Assembly: GCF_951230135.1 (NCBI RefSeq)
Contig: NZ_CATNVC010000006.1
Location: 1 to 64,000, forward strand
DNA from: Butyricicoccus sp. Marseille-Q5471
Lineage (GTDB): Bacteria; Bacillota; Clostridia; Oscillospirales; Butyricicoccaceae
Reading direction: 5' to 3'
DNA length: 64,000 nt
The translations under genes were made by a program, and so were the position numbers. This document shows, in pieces, positions 42,053 through 50,660 of this stretch. The notes below the pieces were generated by a model that was not told the DNA's origin, made no database searches, and was given only the letters and a program-made list of their open reading frames with translations. How positions within the stretch are numbered: position 1 is the stretch's first letter; every line of letters begins with the position of its first letter.

Positions 42053-42845
42053 TACCCAGCACAGCGCGAATTGTTGTGCACACGCCGTCCTCATCATTTG
42101 AGGGGCAGATATGCTCCGCAACCGCCTTTAAATCGGGATGGGCGTTTTCCATCGCATACGAATGCCGTACCGACTTTAGCAGCTCTAGGTCGTTTAAATA
42201 GTCGCCAAACGCCATACAGTCATCCGGTGTAATGCCCATGCTGCCGCACAGCGAGGCGATTGCTTCGCCTTTGTTCATGCCCGGGCTCATCAGGTCAACC
42301 CAATCCGCGCCGGAAAGTGCGACCTGCGAACGCTCCGCAAAGGATTGATACGCCGGCATCAGCACCGACTCGGCTCTGCGCGAGCAAAACAGCGCCACTT
42401 TGCATACTGGCATCTCTCTAGCAGCCTCCAATAAGTCCGGCACATAGCGGCGGCGTGCGTAGTAATGCGCCATATTTTCCAGAAACACACCATCCTCGCG
42501 GTTGTCGTACACCGCTCCCTGCTCACTTGCAAGCACGACCGACACGCCGGGCAGCTCGCGCGCCAATTCCACCGCGCGTACGACCTCCTCCGCCGGCATC
42601 GCGGCAAACGAGAGCATCCGCTCTCCGTCGCACACCATCGCGCCGTTTTCGCTGATATACACCAGTTCGTCTGCAATCGGCGCAAACATTTCATAAAGGT
42701 TATAATACTGCCGTCCGGATGCAGGCGCAAAGCGCACACCCCGTGCATGCAGCTGATGAATCAGCGGAAATAAGTCTTCGGGCAGACGCCGCTGGGAATC
42801 GAGCAGCGTGCCGTCCAAATCCGCAGCAATCAATTTAATTGGCAT
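42042..42845 (-). CDS. Cof-type HAD-IIB phosphatase
   Basis: 267 residues. LIAADLDGTLLDSQRRL is HAD motif I (catalytic Asp), PASGRQ motif II, and GDYLNDLELL with AMENAHPDLK motif IV and the type IIB C-terminus. Members remove phosphate from sugar phosphates, FMN or PLP-type compounds; the substrate here cannot be assigned. It starts 15 bases after feoB and is probably cotranscribed. Confidence 0.9.
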   Translation of the reverse strand: MPIKLIAADLDGTLLDSQRRLPEDLFPLIHQLHARGVRFAPASGRQYYNLYEMFAPIADELVYISENGAMVCDGERMLSFAAMPAEEVVRAVELARELPGVSVVLASEQGAVYDNREDGVFLENMAHYYARRRYVPDLLEAAREMPVCKVALFCSRRAESVLMPAYQSFAERSQVALSGADWVDLMSPGMNKGEAIASLCGSMGITPDDCMAFGDYLNDLELLKSVRHSYAMENAHPDLKAVAEHICPSNDEDGVCTTIRAVLGIDK

Positions 42846-42860
42846 GGTCTTTCTCCTTCC

Positions 42861-44882
42861 TTACAGCAGCAAGCTTCCGACCTGATAAATCAGCAGCGCA
42901 ACCAGATAGGCCAGTGTCGTCTGAAACGCTGCCGCACCGAAAGCCCAGCGCCAACCGCCCATCTCACGCTTAATCGTCGCAAAGGCCGACATACAGGGCA
43001 TGTACAGCAGTGTAAACACCAGAAAGGAATACCCGGATAGTGGCGTGAATACCGTACCCAACAGCCCCGCCAGCACCGCGCTGTCCCCTGCCGCGCCATA
43101 GAGTACGCTCATCGTCGAAACGACCGCCTCCTTCGCAACCAGTCCGGTCAGCAGTGCGACCGACTCCTGCCAATGGCCGAAACCAAGGGGGCTGAAAATC
43201 GGTGCGATTGCCGTGCCGACGACGCCTAGAATGCTCTCCGCCGAGGACTTTGCCACATCCAGTGTAAGGGTAAAGTTCTGCATCAGCCAAATGACAACGC
43301 TCATCAAAAAGATGATTGTGCCTGCCTTGGTGATGAAATCCTTCGCCTTTTGCCACATATTGAGCACCGTGCCCTTAAAGGACGGCATGCGATAGGTCGG
43401 AAGTTCCAGAACGAACCCCGAGGACACGTCCCGAAACACTGTTTTCTTCAAAATAAAGCCTGCCAATACGCCGACCAGAATGCCCAGTACATACAGGCTG
43501 ACAATCACCAGTCCCTGATGCTGCTTAAAGAGCGCCCCGGCGACCAGTGCATACACCGGAAGCTTTGCGCCGCACGACATAAAGGGCGTGAGCATAATGG
43601 TCATTCTGCGGTCGGCATCGTTTTCCATCGTGCGTGCCGCCATAACCGCCGGAGTCGTGCACCCGAAACCCATCAGCATCGGCACGAAGGATTTACCAGA
43701 CAGGCCGATGCGCCGCAGCAGTGTATCCATGATAAACGCAACGCGCGCCAGATAACCGGTATCCTCCAAAACCGAAAGGAAGAAGAATAAAATAACAATC
43801 TGCGGCAGAAAACTCAGCACACCGCCTACGCCGCCGATGACACCGTCACACAGCAGGCCAATCAGCCAGCTTTGCGCGCCGGCAGCAGTCAGCGCTCCTC
43901 GCACCGCAGGCGACAGCAGATTCTGAATCAGATAGCTCATGCCATCCCCCAGTGCCGAGCCGATCGGGCCGAAGGTGCTCCAGAACATCAGGAACATGAA
44001 AAACGCAAAAATCGGCAGCGCCCACACGCGGTGCAGCGCAACCCGATCGATTCGCTCCGTTATGGTCAGCTTGGGTGACCGGGGCTTTTGATAGCTTGCA
44101 CGCACAATTTCCTCGATATAATCGTACATGGCATCGGCCAACACCATTTCATTGTCCGTTGTGTTTGAGTGGCTATGCATCGCATCCGCCACCGCATGCA
44201 GTTCTCCACGCATCGACTGCGGCATGCCCAGCTTCTCCATCTGCTCCCAAAGCGCTTGATCGCCTTCGAGTAGCTTTGCCGCGTAAAACGGCAGACTGAC
44301 GCAACGTAGTCCCAACGGCGCAATCAGGTCCGCAGCACGGTGAATCGCGGCGCTCACGCCATGCAAATAAGCCGGCTGACGCTTTGGCGCACGCATTTCC
44401 CCCGCGAGTGTATCGAGCAGCTGCCCGATATTTTCGCCCCGCTTGGCCGAGATTGGAATAACCGGCACGCCAAGCTGTTCACTGAGCTTATTGCAGTCAA
44501 TTTCAATACCCTGCGCGCGCACGTCATCCATAAAACCGAGTGCAACAACCATTGGCAGCCCCAGCGCAATTAACTGAAGCGTTAAGTACAGATTTCGTTC
44601 GATATTTGCCGCATCTACAATGTTCAATATGCCATCCAGCTCCTCTGACAACACATATTCCCGAGCGATAATCTCTTCCTGTGTGTAGGGAGACAGTGAA
44701 TAAATACCGGGCAGGTCAACAATATCGAGCGATGTTCCGCGGTGGCAAATATGGCCGGTCTTGCGATCGACTGTTACACCCGGCCAGTTTCCCACATGCT
44801 GATTTGAACCGGTCAGCCGGTTAAACAGCGTGGTTTTACCGCTGTTCGGGTTGCCGATGATAGCGAGCGTCTTATTTTTCAT
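42861..44882 (-). CDS. feoB: Ferrous iron transporter FeoB
   Basis: 673 residues from ATG 44882. GNPNSGKTTLFN is the G1 motif, GVTVDRKTG G2, DLPGIYSL G3, and the G4 motif is degenerate (ALGFMDDV instead of NxxD). The membrane part has GFGCTTPAVMAAR and MTIMLTPFMSCGAKLPVYAL, the conserved core with metal-binding Cys. It overlaps feoA by 11 bases. It imports Fe2+ under anaerobic conditions. Confidence 0.96.
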   Translation of the reverse strand: MKNKTLAIIGNPNSGKTTLFNRLTGSNQHVGNWPGVTVDRKTGHICHRGTSLDIVDLPGIYSLSPYTQEEIIAREYVLSEELDGILNIVDAANIERNLYLTLQLIALGLPMVVALGFMDDVRAQGIEIDCNKLSEQLGVPVIPISAKRGENIGQLLDTLAGEMRAPKRQPAYLHGVSAAIHRAADLIAPLGLRCVSLPFYAAKLLEGDQALWEQMEKLGMPQSMRGELHAVADAMHSHSNTTDNEMVLADAMYDYIEEIVRASYQKPRSPKLTITERIDRVALHRVWALPIFAFFMFLMFWSTFGPIGSALGDGMSYLIQNLLSPAVRGALTAAGAQSWLIGLLCDGVIGGVGGVLSFLPQIVILFFFLSVLEDTGYLARVAFIMDTLLRRIGLSGKSFVPMLMGFGCTTPAVMAARTMENDADRRMTIMLTPFMSCGAKLPVYALVAGALFKQHQGLVIVSLYVLGILVGVLAGFILKKTVFRDVSSGFVLELPTYRMPSFKGTVLNMWQKAKDFITKAGTIIFLMSVVIWLMQNFTLTLDVAKSSAESILGVVGTAIAPIFSPLGFGHWQESVALLTGLVAKEAVVSTMSVLYGAAGDSAVLAGLLGTVFTPLSGYSFLVFTLLYMPCMSAFATIKREMGGWRWAFGAAAFQTTLAYLVALLIYQVGSLLL

Positions 44883-45111
44883 GTGTTCCCTGCTCCAATA
44901 CGATCTTTTTAGCCTCCTCGCGGCGCAAGGACAGGCTGTACCCGCGAAGACGCACGGCAACCGGATCGCCAAACGGCGCGATGCGCTCCATCATGACAGG
45001 CACGCCCTTGGTGATTCCCATATCCAGAAAATGGCGCTTGACAGCCCCCTCGGCCGTAATGTGGTCAACAATGCCGATTTCTCCGGGTTTCAGATTATTG
45101 AGTGTTTTCAT
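44872..45111 (-). CDS. feoA: Ferrous iron transport accessory protein FeoA
   Basis: 79 residues from ATG 45111, with GGAG six bases upstream. An SH3-like domain: LKPGEIGIVDHI, RHFLDMGITKGVPVMMERIAPFGDPVAVRLRGYSLSLRREEA. It works with FeoB, whose start lies inside its last codons. A strong promoter precedes it. Confidence 0.93.
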   Translation of the reverse strand: MKTLNNLKPGEIGIVDHITAEGAVKRHFLDMGITKGVPVMMERIAPFGDPVAVRLRGYSLSLRREEAKKIVLEQGTHEK

Positions 45112-45147
45112 GTTCATCTCCACAACTGTTTACTTCTGCTAACTCTT

Positions 45148-45176
45148 ATTGTATGGCACTGACAGAACGTTGTCAA
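45148..45176 (-). promoter_or_regulatory. Promoter of feoAB
   Basis: TTGACA, 17 bases, TACAAT on the minus strand. The spacer and flanks show no obvious Fur box, though a short match cannot be excluded by eye. Confidence 0.85.
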
Positions 45177-45277
45177 GGCGAGCCGTGTCTATGGTACGAT
45201 GGTAGAACACAAAAAAGCACAGCTTGAGCCGCCCTTTTTTAGGAATTATTACGGTAGCTCGCACTTTGTTGAATCAC

Positions 45278-45308
45278 AAAAAGTGCCGCCTTCAACCGAA
45301 GACGGCAC
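45278..45308 (-). terminator. Terminator of the GntR-ABC-VanZ operon
   Basis: GTGCCGTCTTC/GAAGGCGGCAC around a four-base loop, followed on the minus strand by TTTTTG, 44 bases after the vanZ stop. Confidence 0.85.
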
Positions 45309-45352
45309 AATTCCACCACATACTTGCTACACTCTATCCTATTTGAAATAGG

Positions 45353-45889
45353 TTATCCAATCAGAAAGAAAAAATCAACTGCGGTAAAAACGATAATGAC
45401 CACTATCCACAGCAGCAGCGGCCAACGCCATTCGGCGCGGCCCGCCGCTACCAGGCGCAGGCGAGGGAACAGACGCAGCAGACCTGCTGCGCACAAATAT
45501 CCCACCAACGCGCCCAGTGTATTGAGCAGCACATCGTCAACCGAGGTCACACCGCCGGAAATCATCTGAATCAGCTCGATGCTGACCGACATACCGAACC
45601 CCCACAGAGCGGTACGCCGCAGCGAGCTAAACCAAGGCCAAAACAGCGGCAGCATCACACCGAGCGGCACAAACATCAATACATTTCCTGCAATGTTTGC
45701 GAAAACCCCGAGTCCCGGCGTATTCGCATCGCTCAGCACCTTGAGCACATCGACAAAGGGAATCAGTTCCAACCTCGCCCCCGGCAGCCTGCCGATCAGC
45801 AGCTGAAAAATGGACGGCCCGGTCAGAAATCCAACTGCCAACAGGTATGCAAACAGCAGCGCACCGCCACACAAATCACGTTTTTTCAT
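45353..45889 (-). CDS. VanZ-family membrane protein
   Basis: 178 residues with five membrane helices. RLELIPFVDVLKVL, NIAGNVLMFVPLGVMLPLFWP and SIELIQMISGGVTSVDDVLLNTLGALVGYL match the VanZ fold. Some VanZ proteins raise teicoplanin resistance, and many have no known role. It starts 6 bases after the ABC permease ends and is the last gene of that operon. Confidence 0.88.
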   Translation of the reverse strand: MKKRDLCGGALLFAYLLAVGFLTGPSIFQLLIGRLPGARLELIPFVDVLKVLSDANTPGLGVFANIAGNVLMFVPLGVMLPLFWPWFSSLRRTALWGFGMSVSIELIQMISGGVTSVDDVLLNTLGALVGYLCAAGLLRLFPRLRLVAAGRAEWRWPLLLWIVVIIVFTAVDFFFLIG

Positions 45890-45895
45890 TCTACT

Positions 45896-47986
45896 TTATC
45901 CGATGACAACGCGTTCCGGTGTTTCTCCTGACTGTGCTTTAGCCTGCGAGCGATACTTTTCAATCACGGCAGCCGGCACCTTTCCCTTCGGATAACCGAT
46001 TCCGATGTTCATCTGGTTGGTTTTATCCATTGCATTGATAGACATATTCTCGGGATACTCAACCAGATCACCACCCTCTGCTGAATTGTGCTTATACAGG
46101 CTCAGCGCGTTTGTGTTGACTGCATCCCGCAGCAGCAGGGCAATATCGGCCGGATCGGTCACGCTGATCTGGCTTACTTCCTCATCATAGAACGACAGTT
46201 CAATGCGATTGATGGACTCAGCCTGCAGCTGCGCGGGCTTAACTCCACTGATTTGTTCAATCAGTGCAAGCGTCTTTACATCAACATCCGTCACGAAAGC
46301 CGCACCCTGCGTATCACTCCACGATGCACCCGTGGTACGGTAGTCCAGACTCAGCCGCATGACAGGGCGCGCGCCCTCAGGACGTGTCAGCGCTTCTGCG
46401 CGAAGCGTATCCAACAGCTGCTCAATTTTCTCCTTATTGCGAATCGTTGCCATCGGGTCATAACTTGCTTCGGTATAAATGCTCACTTCCGCTGTTGCCG
46501 TCTGTCCGTACCGATTGGTGCCGGACGTCGGATCATAGGTGAACAAATCCCACATCGCGCGCTTATATTCCTCGGAATTCACAATCTGCTCATTGAGCGC
46601 ATTAAACTCATCGTTCGTTGCAATGTGGTAAGCACGGTGTACGGTACGGCCGTTTTTCATCAGGAAGGCAACCTCTTGATACGCTACAGTTTCCTGTTCG
46701 TTTTCTATCGAGGCAACGCCGATTTCGGTAACACGATAAACCGCTTCCATATTCTCGGCTGTCTTGAGCATGGGTTCACTGCCGTAACCAACCGCTTCCA
46801 CCTGATTAACATCGGGCATCCAGCGGTCGTAACCGAACACATCTGCCTTACATGCCAGCATAACGGCAATCACGACAACCAACGTCCCCAGCAAGTGCAG
46901 CGGCTTGCCGAAGATTTCACGGAAATCAAAGGCATAAATAATCTGAATCAACCAGTGGAACAGCACTACGCCAATGACCACACCGGGCCAGAACCAGAAA
47001 TCGCCCGCAACGATGTTAAACAGCATGCCAATCGCTACGCCGCCGACCGCACACATAAACACCTTAACCGGCGTTTTTACCGGTTCAAAAGCCAGTGCCG
47101 CGCCCGCACGCTCACTCTTGCGCATGCGGAACAGCACCCAGCAAAGTGCAATTGCCAGTACCGCAATCAGCAGATACACCATATGAAGCGTAAGTGCCGA
47201 GGTGTTGCCTGCCCACCGGCCTGCAGTTTCGCTGTACGATAGTCCGTTAAACGCAAAATACTGTGCAATCGGACACAATTTCAGAATAACGTAGTCTGTT
47301 CCTATCCCACCTACAAAAGTGTCGAAGAACTTGTCGCTGACACCGATTCCCAGTGCATATACAGCAGCCGGAGCAAACAACAGCCACAGCAATAACAGCA
47401 GTGAAATGATTGTATTGCCGCACAGAATCGCCGCCAAGGCGGACAGCGCATAGACGAGCAGGAATAGAATCAGGCTACTGATGATCGAGCCGCCAATGTT
47501 CATCCAGTCGACCGCCGCGCCGAACCCCATGCCAAATACACAGGCAATGCTCAGCGCAAGCACAATCAGATAACTCGGCAGCACGCACAGAATGCCGGTC
47601 GAAAAATTATTTACAAACAGGCGTGTACGGGAAATCGGCAGCGCATGATAAAAGTCAACCTTCTGCCGGGAATGCAGATAGGAAAACATCGCCACGCCGC
47701 AAACAATTCCCAATGTGATCATCATGATTTTGACCATCACATTGCCGCCGCCAAGAAAAATGCCCAAATCATTCAGCACATTTTGCCAGCTGCTCATAAT
47801 GTCTAGTTCGCTCATGCCATGCATGGATTTGAGGTCTTTCTGTTCCTCCAGCGCTCGCTGCATCATCATCAGCACAGGCAGCAGCTGCGCCATCAAAAAG
47901 CCGAGTGCCGCCAGCACCGTGCACCACAGATTGCGGCGCATTCCATCACGCAGCAGTCCCTTAGAACAGGAGTTTCTTGATGTCAT
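45896..47986 (-). CDS. Large ABC transporter permease with extracellular domain
   Basis: 696 residues from ATG 47986, which follows GGAGGTG and lies inside the end of the ATPase gene. Six N-terminal helices fall in the ABC-2-like pattern (SYLHSRQKVDFYHALPISRTRLF), then more helices at about 290-390. A soluble C-terminal half starts near GYDRWMPDVNQVEAVGYGSEPMLK, resembling the DUF6449-type permeases. Together with the ATPase it probably exports a peptide or lipid-linked compound under control of the GntR protein. Confidence 0.8.
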   Translation of the reverse strand: MTSRNSCSKGLLRDGMRRNLWCTVLAALGFLMAQLLPVLMMMQRALEEQKDLKSMHGMSELDIMSSWQNVLNDLGIFLGGGNVMVKIMMITLGIVCGVAMFSYLHSRQKVDFYHALPISRTRLFVNNFSTGILCVLPSYLIVLALSIACVFGMGFGAAVDWMNIGGSIISSLILFLLVYALSALAAILCGNTIISLLLLLWLLFAPAAVYALGIGVSDKFFDTFVGGIGTDYVILKLCPIAQYFAFNGLSYSETAGRWAGNTSALTLHMVYLLIAVLAIALCWVLFRMRKSERAGAALAFEPVKTPVKVFMCAVGGVAIGMLFNIVAGDFWFWPGVVIGVVLFHWLIQIIYAFDFREIFGKPLHLLGTLVVVIAVMLACKADVFGYDRWMPDVNQVEAVGYGSEPMLKTAENMEAVYRVTEIGVASIENEQETVAYQEVAFLMKNGRTVHRAYHIATNDEFNALNEQIVNSEEYKRAMWDLFTYDPTSGTNRYGQTATAEVSIYTEASYDPMATIRNKEKIEQLLDTLRAEALTRPEGARPVMRLSLDYRTTGASWSDTQGAAFVTDVDVKTLALIEQISGVKPAQLQAESINRIELSFYDEEVSQISVTDPADIALLLRDAVNTNALSLYKHNSAEGGDLVEYPENMSINAMDKTNQMNIGIGYPKGKVPAAVIEKYRSQAKAQSGETPERVVIG

Positions 47987-48860
47987 AACCAGCCACCTCC
48001 GTTTCACTGATAAAGATTTCTTCGAGCGTCAGCGGGAGCAGCTCAAAAAAGGTTGGATTCATCTCCGCCACTCGCCGCTGCAATTCCTCGCGGTTGCCGC
48101 GCGCGGTGAGGGTATAAAGTGAGCCACGCTGTTCCAGACGCAGAACGTCAAAACTGCCCCATGCATCTGCGGGCAGCTGCTCCTGAAAAATGCACTGCAT
48201 TTTAAACATACCAAGCTTCATTTCATCCAAATCACGCGAAAAAAGAATGCCGCCGCGGTGCAGCAGACCGACGTGATCGCAAATATCCTCCAGTTCGCGT
48301 AGGTTGTGGCTGGCGATGACCGGCGTCATCCCACGATCCTCAACCGCTTCCGCAAACAGACTTTTGACGGTCTGGCGCACAACCGGATCTAAACCGTCAA
48401 AGGTTTCGTCGCAGAATAAGTAATCCGTGGTCGCGCAAATGCCGCAAATGACGGAAACCTGCTTTTTCATGCCCTTGGAAAAGGTTCGGATTTTGCGATG
48501 CTCATCCAATCCGAAGCCCTTCATCAGCTTATGGAAGCGCGGCTCATCAAACCGCTCATAACAGGTCTGATAATAGTTTTTCATTTCCCACGGGGTGCAG
48601 TTCGGGAAAAAGAACTGCTCATCAGAGATGAAAAAGCAGCGTTCCTTCACCGGAATATTTTCATAAACCTCAGCCCCGTCGATAGTGACATTGCCTTCAT
48701 CCGGCTGTAAAATTCCTGCGAGCATCCGCAGAAATGTCGATTTTCCCGCGCCGTTCGAGCCAATGAGCCCGAACACCGAGCCATTGCGGATTTCAGCACA
48801 TACATGGTCCACCGCAGTCAGCGTCCCAAAATGTTTGGTGGCGTTTGTCGCCGTAATCAT
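47961..48860 (-). CDS. ABC transporter ATPase
   Basis: 299 residues. GLIGSNGAGKSTFLRML is the Walker A motif, TFSKGMKKQ the signature, YLFCDETFDGLD the Walker B region and ASHNLREL the switch His. The C-terminal 80 residues are a regulatory extension. It overlaps the gntR stop by 4 bases. Its organisation follows the YtrA/YtrB type found in Gram-positive bacteria. Confidence 0.92.
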   Translation of the reverse strand: MITATNATKHFGTLTAVDHVCAEIRNGSVFGLIGSNGAGKSTFLRMLAGILQPDEGNVTIDGAEVYENIPVKERCFFISDEQFFFPNCTPWEMKNYYQTCYERFDEPRFHKLMKGFGLDEHRKIRTFSKGMKKQVSVICGICATTDYLFCDETFDGLDPVVRQTVKSLFAEAVEDRGMTPVIASHNLRELEDICDHVGLLHRGGILFSRDLDEMKLGMFKMQCIFQEQLPADAWGSFDVLRLEQRGSLYTLTARGNREELQRRVAEMNPTFFELLPLTLEEIFISETEVAGYDIKKLLF

Positions 48861-49228
48861 GTTGTTTTCTCCCCTTTCGTATCCAGCCAGCTTTGCAGCC
48901 GCTGCTTCGTAGCGCCCAGATCACGCGCGGTTTTCACCAGCGAGCGAACCTGCGTACCAATCTCATCGAGCCTGCGTTCCCGCAATTTACTGAAATCGCC
49001 CGAAATAAAGTTTCCCCGTCCCCGCGCAGCGTAAATCACGCCTCGCTGTTCCAGTTCACCGTATGCGCGCTGGATTGTGTTCGGATTGATGGATAGTTCT
49101 GTTGCAAGCTGCCGCACGCTCGGCAGTTTGCTGTCGGCCTGCAGAACACCGCAAATCGCAAGCTGTTCAATCTGATCGACCACCTGCTGATAAATCGGCC
49201 TGCCGTCCCGATAATCTATCTGTATCAC
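48857..49228 (-). CDS. GntR-family (YtrA-type) repressor
   Basis: 123 residues. A winged helix-turn-helix (IYQQVVDQIEQLAICGVLQADSKLPSVRQLATELSINPNTIQRAYGELEQRGVIYAARGRGNFI) with a short C-terminal helix and no ligand domain, as in the YtrA subgroup. In Bacillus, YtrA controls an ABC operon induced by cell-wall antibiotics. The perfect inverted repeat just before this gene is its probable operator. Confidence 0.92.
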   Translation of the reverse strand: MIQIDYRDGRPIYQQVVDQIEQLAICGVLQADSKLPSVRQLATELSINPNTIQRAYGELEQRGVIYAARGRGNFISGDFSKLRERRLDEIGTQVRSLVKTARDLGATKQRLQSWLDTKGEKTT

Positions 49229-49254
49229 AAGCGCGCCTCCTTTCTCAACTGTGC

Positions 49255-49313
49255 ATTATGTGTACTATCTGTACTCATACACATAATGTACATGGTCTTT
49301 CTTCATTTGTCAA
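49255..49313 (-). promoter_or_regulatory. Promoter and palindromic operator of the GntR-ABC-VanZ operon
   Basis: TTGACA (49308-49313), 17 bases, TACATT (49285-49290) on the minus strand. ATTATGTGTA and TACACATAAT (49255-49264 and 49278-49287) form a perfect 10-bp inverted repeat with a 13-base centre, overlapping the -10 box and start site. A protein bound there would block initiation. Confidence 0.88.
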
Positions 49314-49371
49314 TAGCTTTTTCGCGAAACTTGTGCTATACTTTTGAAAAACACCGTTACGGAGGCCCGCC

Positions 49372-50052
49372 ATGGTACACCTAGGAAATGAATGGGACGA
49401 AATCCTTGCCGATGAATTTCAGCAGGATTATTATAAGAAAATCCGATACTTTTTAAAGCAGGAATACAGCGAATATACTATTTATCCCCCGATGGAGGAT
49501 ATTTTCAACGCCCTGCGCTACACCTCTTATTCGGAGGTAAAAGCCGTGCTGCTCGGTCAGGATCCGTACCACGGACCGGGGCAAGCGCATGGACTGTGCT
49601 TTTCGGTGCGTCCGGGTGTGCCTGCACCGCCGAGTCTGCAAAATATGTTTAAGGAACTGGGCAGCGATCTCGGCATCGCACCGCCGCCAAACGGCACGTT
49701 GACCGGATGGGCGCAGCAGGGTGTGCTGCTGCTGAACACGGTTTTGACGGTTCGACAGGGTTGCGCCAACAGCCACAAAAACCTCGGATGGACAACCTTT
49801 ACCGATCACGTGATTGAGAAGCTGAACACGCGCGAACAGCCGATTGTTTTTTTGCTTTGGGGTGCCAATGCACGCTCTAAGAAAAAGCTGATTACCAATC
49901 CGCAGCACTTGATTCTGGAAACCGTGCACCCCTCTCCCCTGTCAGCGTACAACGGTTTCTTCGGCTGCAAGCACTTTTCTCAGTGCAATGCCTTTTTAGA
50001 AGCCAATGGCATTTCGCCGATTGACTGGGATTTAAATCATTTTCAAGAGTAA
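49372..50052 (+). CDS. ung: Uracil-DNA glycosylase (family 1)
   Basis: 226 residues. [22 protein letters not shown] holds the catalytic Asp and the uracil pocket, [11 protein letters not shown] follows, and [17 protein letters not shown] has the DNA-inserting loop. It removes uracil from DNA. GGAGG lies before ATG 49372, and a TATACT -10 lies about 28 bases upstream of it. Confidence 0.96.
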   Translation: MVHLGNEWDEILADEFQQDYYKKIRYFLKQEYSEYTIYPPMEDIFNALRYTSYSEVKAVLLGQDPYHGPGQAHGLCFSVRPGVPAPPSLQNMFKELGSDLGIAPPPNGTLTGWAQQGVLLLNTVLTVRQGCANSHKNLGWTTFTDHVIEKLNTREQPIVFLLWGANARSKKKLITNPQHLILETVHPSPLSAYNGFFGCKHFSQCNAFLEANGISPIDWDLNHFQE

Positions 50053-50095
50053 AACAGCAGCCGCTGTTCCGAACGGAACAGCGGCTGCTGTTTTT
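50053..50095. terminator. Bidirectional terminator between ung and the HdeD-like gene
   Basis: AACAGCAGCCGCTGTTCC pairs perfectly with its complement around a four-base loop, followed by TTTTT on the plus strand. The plus-strand A run before it gives T residues on the minus strand. Confidence 0.92.
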
Positions 50096-50107
50096 CCTAA
50101 CACGCTA

Positions 50108-50641
50108 TTAATGATGTATGGATGAGGCAAAGAGTCCGCGTACAATCGCCAGCAGACCCTGTGTAATCAGCACAATTGCAACAATGGCGGATACCGCCAC
50201 CGCCGCAAGCACCGGGCGGAAAAACACCGCAACGCCGAATACAAGCAGCACCAATCCAACGACCAACAGTCCGCCCCAGGTCGGCATCTGCATACGGCGT
50301 ATCATCGCGGCGTTAACCAGCTTGATTACGCCCGACACCACCGCCCATACGCCAAATAAAATCGGCAGGAACGCGGCTGCAATCCAATCACTGCACAGAA
50401 ACAGCACGCCAATCAGCAGATCAATGACACTGTTTGCCAACAGCCATGTCGAATCGATATAATAGCGGCGGTTGGACAGATAAATCAGGCAGTTCACCGC
50501 GCCCGACACGAGCATTGCCAATCCAAACATCCACGCAATTGATACCATTGTTGCCGATGGATGAATCAAGAAATAGATACCTGTTACCACCAGAAACAAA
50601 CCGACCAAACACCAAAGTACACGATTGATATGATCGCTCAT
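50108..50641 (-). CDS. HdeD-like (DUF308) membrane protein
   Basis: 177 residues with six membrane helices in a repeated pattern (LVGLFLVVTGIYFLIHPSATM, IAWMFGLAMLVSGAVNCLIYL, VIDLLIGVLFLC, ILFGVWAVVSGVIKLVNA). DUF308/HdeD proteins are linked to acid resistance in Escherichia; their role in Clostridia is unknown. It starts 19 bases after ftsH and is the last gene of the marR-ftsH unit. Confidence 0.88.
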   Translation of the reverse strand: MSDHINRVLWCLVGLFLVVTGIYFLIHPSATMVSIAWMFGLAMLVSGAVNCLIYLSNRRYYIDSTWLLANSVIDLLIGVLFLCSDWIAAAFLPILFGVWAVVSGVIKLVNAAMIRRMQMPTWGGLLVVGLVLLVFGVAVFFRPVLAAVAVSAIVAIVLITQGLLAIVRGLFASSIHH

Positions 50642-50660
50642 TTTAGATGCACACTCCTTT

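Noticed and set aside
46088-47242. A 384-codon plus-strand open frame
   Set aside because: Antisense to the ABC permease, without a start site or domain.
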